64,000 nucleotides of DNA, from NCBI RefSeq assembly GCF_001399685.1, contig NZ_JTHN01000029.1, positions 61,779-125,778 of the forward strand, given 5' to 3'. The notes under the pieces are model-generated. The model searched no databases, was not told the origin of the DNA, and saw only the letters and a list, made by a program, of their open reading frames with translations. Positions 49,313-58,231 of this stretch are shown here, one piece after another. The DNA comes from Paenibacillus sp. A3 (lineage in GTDB: Bacteria > Bacillota > Bacilli > Paenibacillales > NBRC-103111). A program made the translations under genes and the position numbers. Position 1 is the stretch's first letter. Each line of letters starts with the position of its first letter.

Positions 49313-50701
49313 CTATGCCCACCGGCGTCTTTCGGGATTTTGACGTTTTTTCTCAGGTTGTTTTGGCTGCTGCGATTCATGATGTGATCTGTCCAGATCG
49401 ACAAACTTGTTATAGTTCTTAAGGAAGGCCAACTCCACCGTCCCGACTGGGCCGTTCCGCTGCTTGGCAATAATAATCTCAATGATGTTCTTCTTCTCGG
49501 ATTCCTTGTCGTAATAGTCGTCCCGGTACAGGAACGCCACGATATCGGCGTCCTGCTCGATCGAACCGGATTCCCGAAGGTCAGACATCATCGGTCGCTT
49601 GTCCTGCCGCTGCTCTACGCCCCGGCTGAGTTGTGAAAGTGCAATGACCGGTACATCTAATTCCCGAGCAATTTGTTTGAGGGTCCGGGAAATCTTCGCA
49701 ATCTCCTGCTGCCGGTTTTCTGTGCGACCAACACCCGCAATTAGTTGGAGGTAGTCGATTAAAATCAGACCCAGACTCCCTGTTTCCTTTTTGAGTTGCC
49801 GGCAACGTGCACGGATCTCGTTGACGTTGAGTGAGGGGGAATCATCGATAAAAATGTTGGCTTCTGAAAGCTTACCGATAGCCATTGTTACGTTTTCCCA
49901 ATCCGACGACTCAAGCCTTCCGGTCCGCATCCGACTCGCATCAACATTCCCCTTAGCGGAAATCATACGTTTAGCGAGTGATTCAATACCCATTTCGAGG
50001 CTGAACACAGCGATCGATTCGCCCGTCGACTCGCCCGCACTTGAGGCGATATTGAGAGCAAAGGCGGTTTTCCCCACGGATGGACGCGCGCCAACGACTA
50101 TATAATCGCCCCGGTGAAGCCCGGATGTCATCTTGTCCAAATCGGGGTATCCCGTCGGGATGCCGGTTACATTTCCACCATTTGGATTCAAATAACTATG
50201 TTCAATTTGTTCAAAAACATTGATGAGCGCTTGTTTTAACGGCTTTAGACCGCCTTTGTTACTAGCCGATCTAGCTGCGATTTCCCCAGCCAAGTCCTGC
50301 GCCTGTTGTGTCATCTCCTCCGCAGTCAGTTCACCGTCTGAGGAAATGCGAACCATTTCAGCCCTGGTCTTCCGCTCTAAAGAGTCACTCAGCACCATCT
50401 GGGCGTAATACTCCACGTTTGCCGCTGTCGGTACTGTATTAGCAAGGCTCGATAGGTAACTGATGCCGACATATTCTAGCTGTTTTCTGCGCTCTAGGTG
50501 TTTCCCAAGGGTCATTAAATCAATGGGCTGACCTTCTGAGTCGTATAATTCGAGCATTGACTCGTATATAACCCGGTTTCTCGGAATGTTGAAGTCTTCG
50601 GGTATTAGGATCGCGGACACCGAAACAATGGCATCAGGTTCGAGAATGATTGCACCTAACACAGCAATTTCAGGCTCAAGTTCTCGCGGTATCCCGTTCA
50701 T
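49313..50701 (-). CDS. Replicative DNA helicase (DnaB family)
   Basis: 462 residues from ATG 50701 (AGGAAG upstream). N-terminal domain EPEIAVLGAIILEP; C-terminal RecA-like core with Walker A GARPSVGKTAFAL, Walker B LILIDYLQLI and QLSRGVEQRQDKRPMMSDLRESGSIEQDADIV in outline. It unwinds the fork during phage replication. It acts with the loader encoded just upstream, whose gene overlaps it by 26 bases. Confidence 0.93.
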   Translation of the reverse strand: MNGIPRELEPEIAVLGAIILEPDAIVSVSAILIPEDFNIPRNRVIYESMLELYDSEGQPIDLMTLGKHLERRKQLEYVGISYLSSLANTVPTAANVEYYAQMVLSDSLERKTRAEMVRISSDGELTAEEMTQQAQDLAGEIAARSASNKGGLKPLKQALINVFEQIEHSYLNPNGGNVTGIPTGYPDLDKMTSGLHRGDYIVVGARPSVGKTAFALNIASSAGESTGESIAVFSLEMGIESLAKRMISAKGNVDASRMRTGRLESSDWENVTMAIGKLSEANIFIDDSPSLNVNEIRARCRQLKKETGSLGLILIDYLQLIAGVGRTENRQQEIAKISRTLKQIARELDVPVIALSQLSRGVEQRQDKRPMMSDLRESGSIEQDADIVAFLYRDDYYDKESEKKNIIEIIIAKQRNGPVGTVELAFLKNYNKFVDLDRSHHESQQPKQPEKKRQNPERRRWA

Positions 50702-51107
50702 GTCGCTTCCTGTCAGCATATTTTTTCAATGCCTCCCATCGCTCGGCTGCCGGCAGCCTCATGATCCGCCTAACCTCTTCCGGCGGCGGAGATGCGGTCT
50801 GCTCCATCTCAGAGACTTTCTCAAGATACTCTTGGCCTGCCTGCCGCATGCTGGTGTAATATCGTTCCTGTTCAGACACCTCAGGCTCCAACGGCTGGAC
50901 AAGTTCAGCAATCGTAGGAGCAAAACGATTCCCAGACTGAACATGGCGGTGAAGATTTTTTTCGGCTCTTTCAAACGGAACGTCTTTCAAATCACCAAGT
51001 AGGTCATCCAATAAGCCCCGTAGTTGCTCAGCATTCTCCGGCACCTGATAGGAAGGATACCGACGTTTTATTTTAATCAGGAGTTCAGCAATTTCCGCCC
51101 TGTCCAC
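50676..51107 (-). CDS. Helicase loader/inhibitor (G39P type)
   Basis: 143 residues from GTG 51107 with GGGAGG eight bases upstream. AEIAELLIKIKRRYP, LLDDLLGDLKDVPFERAEKNLHRHV and NRFAPTIAELV match the SPP1 G39P-like N-terminal fold; the C-terminus is charged. G39P brings the helicase to the initiator at the origin. Neighbours are exactly those two partners. Confidence 0.8.
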   Translation of the reverse strand: MDRAEIAELLIKIKRRYPSYQVPENAEQLRGLLDDLLGDLKDVPFERAEKNLHRHVQSGNRFAPTIAELVQPLEPEVSEQERYYTSMRQAGQEYLEKVSEMEQTASPPPEEVRRIMRLPAAERWEALKKYADRKRHERDTART

Positions 51108-52053
51108 GCTCTTTCTCCTCCCGGATAAACTGATCGAGTACATCAAATTGTTTTTCTTGCTTAGACCTAGTGTTTTTTCCTGTCTTGTTTTTCTCGGCAT
51201 CGCTTGAAGCGTGATAATTCTCAAGGAAATCTTTTAGTTCATCCCAGCAGTTTAAGATAACGGTTTTACAGTAAGAGAATAAACGGATTTGATCAGATAG
51301 ACGCTTCCTTGTTGCCTTTTTGCGGGCAAATGCAAGGTCGATAAAAAAGTATACGAGGTCTAGCGGAATATCCTCGTTCGCAACTTCGCATAAGTGTTTC
51401 CAATCGGCAGCCACGGGATTCAAAACTTCTTTACGCGACATGTAATACTGCTCGATTTGAAGAGCTTTCTGCTCAGTTGTCGGTCTATCAAGGTCTATTT
51501 GGCCTGTGGAGACGGCACCCACAGCGGACGTCAGCACCCCGGACCTTGAACTCAACTCTTTTTGATCGTCTTCAAGCAAGCCATTAATCCATCTATCAAT
51601 CAAAATCTTTATAATATCTTTATTAGAGTGGACATTTTTGTCCCGGTGACTGGACATTTCTGTCCACTCTGTTCGATCTGACTGGACATTTTTGTCCAGT
51701 CTTTCGGGTGGAGAGTGGACATTTTTGTCCAGTCTTCCGTTGAATTTTTTTGAATTCCTGACAGTAAAAATCATTCCGTAAGGAGCCCGGGTGATCTTGA
51801 TATATTCCTCAGATTCCAGAGTATCGATCCAGCGCTGCACTGTCCGTTCAGCCACGCCAAATTGAGCAGCTAATTCTTCGCGCTTAATTGGCTTGTTGCC
51901 AAGGACAATGCCCCAGGTAACGCCATCCTTCTCAATGTCCTTGGTCGTGGAACTGACACACCACAAAAAGAGCCATATTGCGCTGCCTATTCGCTTATAG
52001 TGCTCTGGCTCCAGCAAACCGGAGTACATCGGGAATGGATAGCTTTCTGGCAT
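51085..52053 (-). CDS. Replication initiator / replisome organiser with winged-helix domain
   Basis: 322 residues. Residues about 10-110 form a winged helix (KPIKREELAAQFGVAERTVQRWIDTLESEEYIKITR in outline), which should bind the origin. The centre (110-150) is translated from iterons and reads as repeated LDKNV segments. Residues 190-290 are helical and may bind the loader or helicase. Gene order initiator-loader-helicase is that of SPP1-like replication modules. AGGGG lies before ATG 52053. Confidence 0.8.
   Translation of the reverse strand: MPESYPFPMYSGLLEPEHYKRIGSAIWLFLWCVSSTTKDIEKDGVTWGIVLGNKPIKREELAAQFGVAERTVQRWIDTLESEEYIKITRAPYGMIFTVRNSKKFNGRLDKNVHSPPERLDKNVQSDRTEWTEMSSHRDKNVHSNKDIIKILIDRWINGLLEDDQKELSSRSGVLTSAVGAVSTGQIDLDRPTTEQKALQIEQYYMSRKEVLNPVAADWKHLCEVANEDIPLDLVYFFIDLAFARKKATRKRLSDQIRLFSYCKTVILNCWDELKDFLENYHASSDAEKNKTGKNTRSKQEKQFDVLDQFIREEKERGQGGNC
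51601..51730. other. Putative origin of replication inside the initiator gene
   Basis: Four copies of the dyad GGACA-N4-TGTCC occur at 51630-51643, 51652-51665, 51684-51697 and 51717-51730 (core TTTT in three, TTTC in one). Directly beside them (51601-51626) is a very AT-rich stretch with repeated ATAAAG motifs on the minus strand, a likely unwinding element. Iterons plus AT-rich region within the initiator gene is the lambda O/SPP1 gp38 arrangement. Confidence 0.75.
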
Positions 52054-52106
52054 GCACTCATCCCCTAAATTGATATAATACCTCTGGAGACTTCAGCCGC
52101 ATTCTG

Positions 52107-52316
52107 TCACCGTCCCCTGTCATCCCGTAGCCAGATGATTCGTTGACGATAACTAACCTTGACCGGGGTCCAATTCGGCATCCCCAATGAGAAGTGATAT
52201 TTTACCTCTCTATTGAACGCCGCTCGATCATTTTCGTATAACGACCAAATACGCTCTGACACTCCGGAAATAGCAAGTGGAATACCATAATCGTCATAGA
52301 ATCGATCAGGCGACAT
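52107..52316 (-). CDS. Small hypothetical protein (69 aa)
   Basis: 69 residues starting MSPDRFYDDYGIPLAISGVSE; overlaps the SbcC-like gene end by 11 bases. Soluble and basic-acidic mixed. No function recognised. Confidence 0.55.
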   Translation of the reverse strand: MSPDRFYDDYGIPLAISGVSERIWSLYENDRAAFNREVKYHFSLGMPNWTPVKVSYRQRIIWLRDDRGR

Positions 52317-54840
52317 GGACCTCTATTCCTCCATCCGTATTTTCAAACCGAACCACTTGATCAAAGGCAGATAACGCATCTTCAATATGTGTGATGACAA
52401 GTACCCTACGGAACCGTCCGGCTACCGCTTTGATACTTTCCAGTACAAGCGCGCGGTGCTCAGCATCTTGGCTACCCAGACCCTCATCGATCGTTAGCCA
52501 TTCGACTTTGCTCCCGGCACGCTGAGCAAGTAGTTCGGCCAGTGCAAAACGGATCGCATAGTCAATACGAAGTTGCTCACCTCCACTGAACGTCTCATAC
52601 GGTCGCTCCGCAGTCCAGTCCCCGATCAAGATGTCGAGCGTTTCGGCGACACCATCGCGGGACTTGAGCTCGCGCTGTGTCTCGAAGCGAACGTAATGCT
52701 TACCCTTGCTCATTTGGCCGAGGATCTCGTTGGCGATGCGTTCGAGTTGCGGGACAGCGTTCTCGATTATCAAAGCAGGGATACCGTCTCGGCCGAATGC
52801 CTTGATCAACGTCTGGTACCGCGTCCAACGCAACGCTTTTGGTTCTATCTCGGCCGCCAACCGTTCACGCTCCTGGCGATCGGCGTCAAGTGCGGCCAGC
52901 ACCGCCTTGATGCCGCCAATCTGCTCGGCCAAAACGGCGAGTTGCCGACGCGACTCCTGCAATGCATATTGCGATAGTTTTAGCTCGCGTTGTAGCGAAT
53001 CGTATTCCAGCGTTTCCAAAACCAGACCTGTTCTTTCCTTATCCAGTTCATCCCGCCGGATTTGCTTCGTAATGATCTCCTGTCCGATGGCTGCTATTCG
53101 CTCTTCGGCGTTCTGTTTGGCTTCCCAGGCCGCGCCGATCTCGTCCATCAGTTTGGCCCAACGCTGCAAGTCGGATGCCTGCGACATCAGGTCTGGCAGC
53201 GGAGCCAGTGCGGCTTCGAGGTCATTCAGTTGCTGTTGCAAGTCATTCCGTCGAACCTCCCCGGACGTCTTCCGCACCTGCTGATCAAGATGCTGTTGTT
53301 CCAGTTGCTGATACAACTCATCCTTGCCGGAAAGCTGAGCGTAGGCGTTCGCCGCCTGACGCAATTCTTCCACCCTGCCCTTGCAGGCGCGGTGTGCCTC
53401 TGGATCATATCCAATCACTTGCTGCTCAACTTGCTTCTCGGCAATGACTGCTGCAAGCCGATGAAACTCCGATCTGTCGAGTTCAGCCAACCGCCGCCGC
53501 AATTCCGGCAGTTCTGCAACTGCTGTGGCCGCCGCCTGCTGGAACTTGCACGTCGGTAGGCAGCCGCTGTCATGAATGTGCGCCTCCTGCTGCATGAGCT
53601 CGGAGATCTTGTCGCTAATGCGCTGCTCCTCAAGCCGCAGCCGTGCCTCCTCCCGGTCTCGCTGTGTATCGATCGTCCTCAGTTCGGCTGCCAGCAAGTT
53701 CCACTGGTCCGCCTTATTTTCGAAGGACAGTAACCGTCCAGACTCCTGCTCATATTCGGAGGCCCGCTGCCGAAGTGTCTCCCGCCCAGCAAGTTGCTGG
53801 TGCAGTATCAAGATGTGATTAGATGTTTTGAGCATGTCTTCATCCAGCCGAAACAGATCTGCTTCCGTCTCGGCCAGATCACGCCGCAGACGTTCAACCT
53901 CAGGTTGCCGGGCTTCCAGTTTCGCCAGCCGCTGTTTGATCTGTTCCAGTTCGGCGGTTTTAGTCTTGATAGTTGCTTCATTCGCAAGAATCTTCTCCGC
54001 TCGTTCAAGACGACCTGATTGCTCCGACCGCTCCCTTTCCAGTGAAGCGATCTCGTCATCCAGTGTTCCAAGGTCACGGTTAATCAGTCCGATGCGTTCG
54101 GACTTGACCTTTAGGTCATTGATTCGAGCCTCAAGCGTTTTAATGGACGCCTCGTCCTTCGCGATCATCTCCAGCGTTACGCAGTGTTGGTCCTCGGCCA
54201 TCCGCAAATCATCTTCCTTCACAGGGAGGGCGATCAGGCGTTCGTTCAGCGTCAGCATTCTGTCCTTCGCCTTCTCGATCTCAATGTTGAGAGAAGCGGC
54301 CCGCTGCCGGGCGCGCTCCTGCAACTCCTCGTAAACGTTAAGGCCAAGGATTTGCGAAAGGATCTCCTTCCGCTTGCCAGCCGTCGCGCCGGTGAAAGCG
54401 TTAGCCTGGCCTTGCAAAATCATAGAGCTGGCCGTAAACGTTTCGTCATCCAGATTGAGCAGATTACGAATGACCGACTCGGTGTCGACGATCTTCTCGG
54501 CCGACCGACTCTCCCACTGGCTGCCAACGCGCTGTTGCAGTTCTAGCGTCGATTTACCCTTGCCTTTCGTCGACCGCGTCCGGATCGCTCGATACGCGCT
54601 GCCTTGATGTTCAAACTCAAATGTGACGGACATTTCAGTCGTGCCGCGTCGGACAAGATCGTCTAGGCTTACGCCGTCTACTACATCGCCAAACAGGGCG
54701 AAGCGAGGCGCTAATGTAAAGGCAGACGACTTGCCGGCGCCGTTACGTCCTGCGATCGCCGCCAATGTGACCGCCGACAGATCAATGTCGGCATGTTCGA
54801 TCGCACGGAAGTTAGAGATGATTAATCGCAATGGGATCAT
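52306..54840 (-). CDS. SbcC/Rad50-like SMC-type ATPase
   Basis: 844 residues. Walker A GRNGAGKSS (31-39) near the N-terminus, then two long coiled coils that meet around a CLPTC motif (a plausible zinc hook), and a C-terminal ATPase half with signature SGGEQLR and Walker B WLTIDEGLGSQD. Rad50-type proteins work with a metallophosphoesterase, present here at 55154-56353. The pair processes DNA ends in phage recombination, as T4 gp46/gp47 does. A short VVA0879-like gene lies between the two. Confidence 0.88.
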   Translation of the reverse strand: MIPLRLIISNFRAIEHADIDLSAVTLAAIAGRNGAGKSSAFTLAPRFALFGDVVDGVSLDDLVRRGTTEMSVTFEFEHQGSAYRAIRTRSTKGKGKSTLELQQRVGSQWESRSAEKIVDTESVIRNLLNLDDETFTASSMILQGQANAFTGATAGKRKEILSQILGLNVYEELQERARQRAASLNIEIEKAKDRMLTLNERLIALPVKEDDLRMAEDQHCVTLEMIAKDEASIKTLEARINDLKVKSERIGLINRDLGTLDDEIASLERERSEQSGRLERAEKILANEATIKTKTAELEQIKQRLAKLEARQPEVERLRRDLAETEADLFRLDEDMLKTSNHILILHQQLAGRETLRQRASEYEQESGRLLSFENKADQWNLLAAELRTIDTQRDREEARLRLEEQRISDKISELMQQEAHIHDSGCLPTCKFQQAAATAVAELPELRRRLAELDRSEFHRLAAVIAEKQVEQQVIGYDPEAHRACKGRVEELRQAANAYAQLSGKDELYQQLEQQHLDQQVRKTSGEVRRNDLQQQLNDLEAALAPLPDLMSQASDLQRWAKLMDEIGAAWEAKQNAEERIAAIGQEIITKQIRRDELDKERTGLVLETLEYDSLQRELKLSQYALQESRRQLAVLAEQIGGIKAVLAALDADRQERERLAAEIEPKALRWTRYQTLIKAFGRDGIPALIIENAVPQLERIANEILGQMSKGKHYVRFETQRELKSRDGVAETLDILIGDWTAERPYETFSGGEQLRIDYAIRFALAELLAQRAGSKVEWLTIDEGLGSQDAEHRALVLESIKAVAGRFRRVLVITHIEDALSAFDQVVRFENTDGGIEVHVA

Positions 54841-55157
54841 TGAGTGACCTCCACTGGAGCAAAGTCAAAAACCTCGACTTCTCTGCCGTCCGGGGTAAAA
54901 ACTATCCGGCCTTTGCCCAGCGTCCCAAGTAATCCGAAAGCCGCCCAATCGCAACCCACCTCTTTAGCTCCATGACGACCGATGCATTCTTGATAGACCA
55001 TGCTTATCGCATCCTCTGGCTTGATTCCGGCTTCCACAAATTCACTTGCTGATTGGTCGTTGCCGCAACGAGAGCACCGAAACTTCCATTCGGAAGTTTT
55101 TTCGCCGAATCGATCCTGCGCTTCCTTTTTCCACTCTGCCAGCGTTTGTTTAATCAT
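54837..55157 (-). CDS. VVA0879-like small protein
   Basis: 106 residues. WKFRCSRCGNDQSASEF, YQECIGR and CDWAAFGLLG match the phage VVA0879 family, with Cys residues suggesting a zinc site. It overlaps both SbcC- and SbcD-like genes by 4 bases, so it is co-translated with the nuclease pair. Function unknown. Confidence 0.75.
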   Translation of the reverse strand: MIKQTLAEWKKEAQDRFGEKTSEWKFRCSRCGNDQSASEFVEAGIKPEDAISMVYQECIGRHGAKEVGCDWAAFGLLGTLGKGRIVFTPDGREVEVFDFAPVEVTQ

Positions 55158-56353
55158 TTGCCCGCCCCCTTATTCATATCCCTGTAATCCAGTAGTTCCG
55201 TCGTCATCGCTTGCAGCACGCCGATCTCGGCGGACCCGCAACCCTGATTCGTACCCCATGCCGCCAACGCTGTTAGTGGATTCAACCCTTCTGTCACTTC
55301 TGCATCTCGGATTCGTTCCGATCGCTCGACCTCCGCCCGGATCTCCGCAACGAAGAACGCGCCGGCGTCGTATAGCGCTTTTTCAAGCGCGCGCCGATCA
55401 AAACGCTTCTGCAACTCCTCACTGCAGGTGTACCGAACCCGGATAATCGCGTTCCGGACGTCGGCGAAGGAGTCCAACTGACCGTCAAGCCATGCGGCCA
55501 CGTCCATGTCGCACCAGTCGATGGTTTTAAAGCAGCGGGCTGGTGTTCCGATAAATGTTGAGCCTGCAACCAGCGTCGGGGCTGGAGAAATTTCATGAAT
55601 CCAGAAGCCTGGCGTCGTCCGCTCGTCGCCAAAATTGTGCCGCTCAGGAGCGCCAGAATAGAATACGTTCCTGCCGGCGCGCTGCGGGCGGTGAATATGC
55701 CCAAGGCATACCAAGTCGAACATCCGCGCAGCCTCGTCCGTCAGAATCGGCTCATTTTGCATCAGCGCATCTTCAAAGCCGGTTTCAGCCAGATCATAGG
55801 TTAGATGGGACATGAGGATGGCAGAGGCTCCGCCGACTTGAGTTCGAAGATTTCGGCAAGTGGCCGTAATTTCGTCCGTCATCTTTGCGTGGAATTCGTG
55901 TGGTGGAAGCCCGGCAAAGTCATCCCGGAGGGCGAACGACGACCGGTTCATGCCGGGGAGACAAGTTATGCCTACCGAGTCGACTACAGGCAAAGACACG
56001 ACCCCGGGCTCCGTGAATATCTGAACCCGTGGAATCTGCATCTCCCGAATGAGATGATAGGCGCTGATCGCGTCGTGCGACGGTGTGCCGCTGATCACGA
56101 TGATCTCGATGCCAGCATTGGATAATCGACGGAGCCAGGAGACGAATGCCTGTATCTCCACCGTTGCCCGGTCGATGTACACGCGGGCATCCTTGAAGGC
56201 ATCACCAGCGAATAGGACCAGTTCGCAGCCTTCATCGATGATCCGGCTAGCCACCCAATCCATAACGCGGGTAATGTCGTCAAACCGGGATGCCGGCGTT
56301 GGTCCCGGATAACCGAAGCCCCAATGACTATCCGCAACATGCGCTATTTTCAT
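55154..56353 (-). CDS. SbcD/Mre11-like metallophosphoesterase
   Basis: 399 residues from ATG 56353, with GGAGG seven bases upstream. Metal-binding motifs ADSHWG (start), FAGDAFKD, SGTPSHD, SHL and GHIHRP appear in order; GTPSHD stands where bacterial SbcD has GNHD. The C-terminal 150 residues form the capping/partner-binding part. With the SbcC-like ATPase it should form an end-processing nuclease for recombination. Confidence 0.85.
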   Translation of the reverse strand: MKIAHVADSHWGFGYPGPTPASRFDDITRVMDWVASRIIDEGCELVLFAGDAFKDARVYIDRATVEIQAFVSWLRRLSNAGIEIIVISGTPSHDAISAYHLIREMQIPRVQIFTEPGVVSLPVVDSVGITCLPGMNRSSFALRDDFAGLPPHEFHAKMTDEITATCRNLRTQVGGASAILMSHLTYDLAETGFEDALMQNEPILTDEAARMFDLVCLGHIHRPQRAGRNVFYSGAPERHNFGDERTTPGFWIHEISPAPTLVAGSTFIGTPARCFKTIDWCDMDVAAWLDGQLDSFADVRNAIIRVRYTCSEELQKRFDRRALEKALYDAGAFFVAEIRAEVERSERIRDAEVTEGLNPLTALAAWGTNQGCGSAEIGVLQAMTTELLDYRDMNKGAGK

Positions 56354-57357
56354 CACAAGTCCTCCGGAAGGTCATCATAATCAAAACTACCTTCGTCCTG
56401 TTGCCCGTACTGTTCGAGATACTCCACCACAGCGCGCCATTCCGCCGCTTGAACGTCGGAAACAACCTTTTGGATATTACGTCCCAGCGCCTCAGAAGCC
56501 CGATCGCCAAGCCAATTCCAATCCATGTTGCCTCCATTCATTTGTTTTGCCAACTCGAAGGCGCGGTTTTTATCGCTGCTGTTTGCCTGACTACCGCCGG
56601 AGCGTACGGTTCCGTTTCCTTGAGCTGAGCGACTGCTGCTTTTTTGCCTATTTTGCCTTGGCGGTGGTGTGACCAAACGCCCTTCTGGATCTGCATCTGG
56701 ATCTTCCCCGTGCAGATATGCGTTCAACTCTTCCTGCGTCTGAGCAAAGATGCCGCTGGAGCGAGTTGCAGACAAGACGGCATCAACAAGCGCGCGTTTC
56801 TTGGCCATTTTGAGAACCGTGTTCCAAATAGAGTGCATGTCATCATTCTCCATGCGGTACTTTATCCACGAGCTACCGTTTTTACCGAAATCTTTACTGA
56901 CCAAATCAGTAGGATCAATCCCTCTTGGTAGATCACGTTCCGAGACCCAACGCCAGCGATATCGGTTTTCATACGTGTTCGCATGGCCGACACCCTCAGC
57001 GATAATGGAACCGGTATTGCGATGGATCAATCGGATCGTAATGTCAACAGCATAATAGCCAGACTCATGGCTCTTATCCTCGACCTTGCCCGCAATCGTT
57101 GGGGCGAGATTATAAAACTCGCAGAGTCCTTCGGCGCCTGCCTTGTAAAGTGTCGGCTTATCGGTTCCCGGTATAATGCCGTAATCGACACCCTCTTGCA
57201 TGACCTCTCGGAAAAATTCTTTGGTCAGGTTCAGCTTTTGCTTCATTGCGTCCAACTTCTTTCTAAGATCGGCCGCGCTGCCGAACTCCAGATCAACAAT
57301 TGCTCCTCCCCCGGTGTTTCCACCGGAGGGCGAGGGCAGTATTTGCATTTCAGTCAA
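56353..57357 (-). CDS. Putative single-strand annealing/recombination protein
   Basis: 334 residues; TTG 57357 is favoured since AAAGGAG is nine bases before it, while TTG 57366 is too close. MQEGVDYGIIPGTDKPTLYKAGAEGLCEFYNL and MAKKRALVDAVLSATRSSGIF occur in a phage family that resembles Rad52/ERF-like annealing proteins in its helical KKRALVDA segment. A Ser/Gln/Asn-rich linker precedes a small acidic C-terminal domain, as in many ssDNA-binding or annealing proteins. Its place directly before the SbcD-like nuclease supports a recombination role. Family assignment uncertain. Confidence 0.55.
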   Translation of the reverse strand: MTEMQILPSPSGGNTGGGAIVDLEFGSAADLRKKLDAMKQKLNLTKEFFREVMQEGVDYGIIPGTDKPTLYKAGAEGLCEFYNLAPTIAGKVEDKSHESGYYAVDITIRLIHRNTGSIIAEGVGHANTYENRYRWRWVSERDLPRGIDPTDLVSKDFGKNGSSWIKYRMENDDMHSIWNTVLKMAKKRALVDAVLSATRSSGIFAQTQEELNAYLHGEDPDADPEGRLVTPPPRQNRQKSSSRSAQGNGTVRSGGSQANSSDKNRAFELAKQMNGGNMDWNWLGDRASEALGRNIQKVVSDVQAAEWRAVVEYLEQYGQQDEGSFDYDDLPEDL

Positions 57358-57358
57358 A

Positions 57359-57688
57359 TCACGCAACTCCTTTCAGCAGCTCGGCCACTGAGCGAAGTGC
57401 TCTAAATTCGTCTCGATAACGTTCCAACCGAGCAACCGCGTTTTTTAAATTTAGCTCAGCCTCGATCAGATGCTTCCTTTCGTCTTCGGTATATTCGCGC
57501 ATTTGAGCAGCTCTAATCTCGGCATTCTTACCGTCGATAATATTGCCAAGCAATAATGAGTCTTCTTTTTGTTGCAAAATCCCCTTAGCCTCGATCAAAT
57601 TTGCGTGTGCCTGTAAAACGTTATCCTCCTCTGCCGCAATTTTGGCGGGCAAAGCCAGCAATTTGCTAATAATTGATTGTCTATCCAT
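57359..57688 (-). CDS. Hypothetical coiled-coil early protein (109 aa)
   Basis: 109 residues from ATG 57688 with AAGGAGG upstream. Helical throughout: MDRQSIISKLLALPAKIAAEE, then repeated Glu/Ala/Lys heptads. It ends one base before the next start. Such proteins often precede the annealing protein in these phages; role unknown. The open frame extends far upstream, but that part is the shadow of neighbouring genes. Confidence 0.6.
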   Translation of the reverse strand: MDRQSIISKLLALPAKIAAEEDNVLQAHANLIEAKGILQQKEDSLLLGNIIDGKNAEIRAAQMREYTEDERKHLIEAELNLKNAVARLERYRDEFRALRSVAELLKGVA

Positions 57689-57767
57689 AACGTCCTCCTT
57701 GTCGCCTCCACTAAGCCATGTTAGAATGAAGGCAAGTTGTTTTTGTTCAGTGACCCTTGGCAGAGGG

Positions 57768-57887
57768 TCATTTTTCGTCTTCACAATCTTCACATTTACG
57801 GGGATAGCCCGGCTGGTCGCCATCCACATAGGCACCACAAACTTCGCACAACAGGCCTTCGAGAATCTTTTCGGCAATGTCTCCCAT
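57768..57887 (-). CDS. Small zinc-ribbon protein (39 aa)
   Basis: ATG 57887 with GGAG upstream to TGA 57768. MGDIAEKILEGLLCEVCGAY and CEDCED give two CxxC pairs, a minimal zinc ribbon typical of tiny early phage proteins. Too short for common gene finders. Confidence 0.6.
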   Translation of the reverse strand: MGDIAEKILEGLLCEVCGAYVDGDQPGYPRKCEDCEDEK

Positions 57888-57965
57888 GGCACTTCTCCTC
57901 TCCTTCTTTTTGATGCTTGACCGCATCTCCGAAGGTCCGCCGCAGCGGGCCCTCGCCAGATAAGG

Positions 57966-58214
57966 TCAAACCCGAGTAACCAGTTCAGATTTGCATTCGC
58001 CGCAAATCGGTTTTTCATGGATTGTGTCTGTGATATCTGTCGAACCGCACAGAACGCAACCCGGAGCATACTTTCGCAAAATGATCTCTTCATCGCTAAC
58101 AAAGATTTCTAAAGCGTCTTTCTCGCCAATGCCTAAAGTACGGCGCAATTCTATTGGAATAACTACACGCCCCAACTCATCAACCTTTCTTACGATGCCC
58201 GTTGCTTTTTTCAT
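57966..58214 (-). CDS. AbrB-like transition-state regulator with zinc ribbon
   Basis: 82 residues from ATG 58214 (eight bases after GGAGG). The first 50 are a swapped-hairpin AbrB DNA-binding domain (GIVRKVDELGRVVIPIELRR, GIGEKDALEIFVSDE); the C-terminus has CVLCG and CGEC, a zinc ribbon. AbrB-type proteins repress post-exponential genes in Bacilli. A phage copy may tie phage or host gene expression to growth phase. Confidence 0.85.
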   Translation of the reverse strand: MKKATGIVRKVDELGRVVIPIELRRTLGIGEKDALEIFVSDEEIILRKYAPGCVLCGSTDITDTIHEKPICGECKSELVTRV

Positions 58215-58231
58215 TTTCATTTCCTCCAATA

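Noticed and set aside
52573..54546. Several plus-strand frames over the SbcC-like gene
   Set aside because: All are antisense shadows of an intact 844-residue ATPase; no binding sites, and the real strand explains the whole stretch.
57754..57773. Hairpin with T-run on the plus strand near the zinc-ribbon gene end
   Set aside because: No plus-strand transcript is expected here and the stem lies at the coding end of a minus-strand gene, so a terminator role is doubtful.
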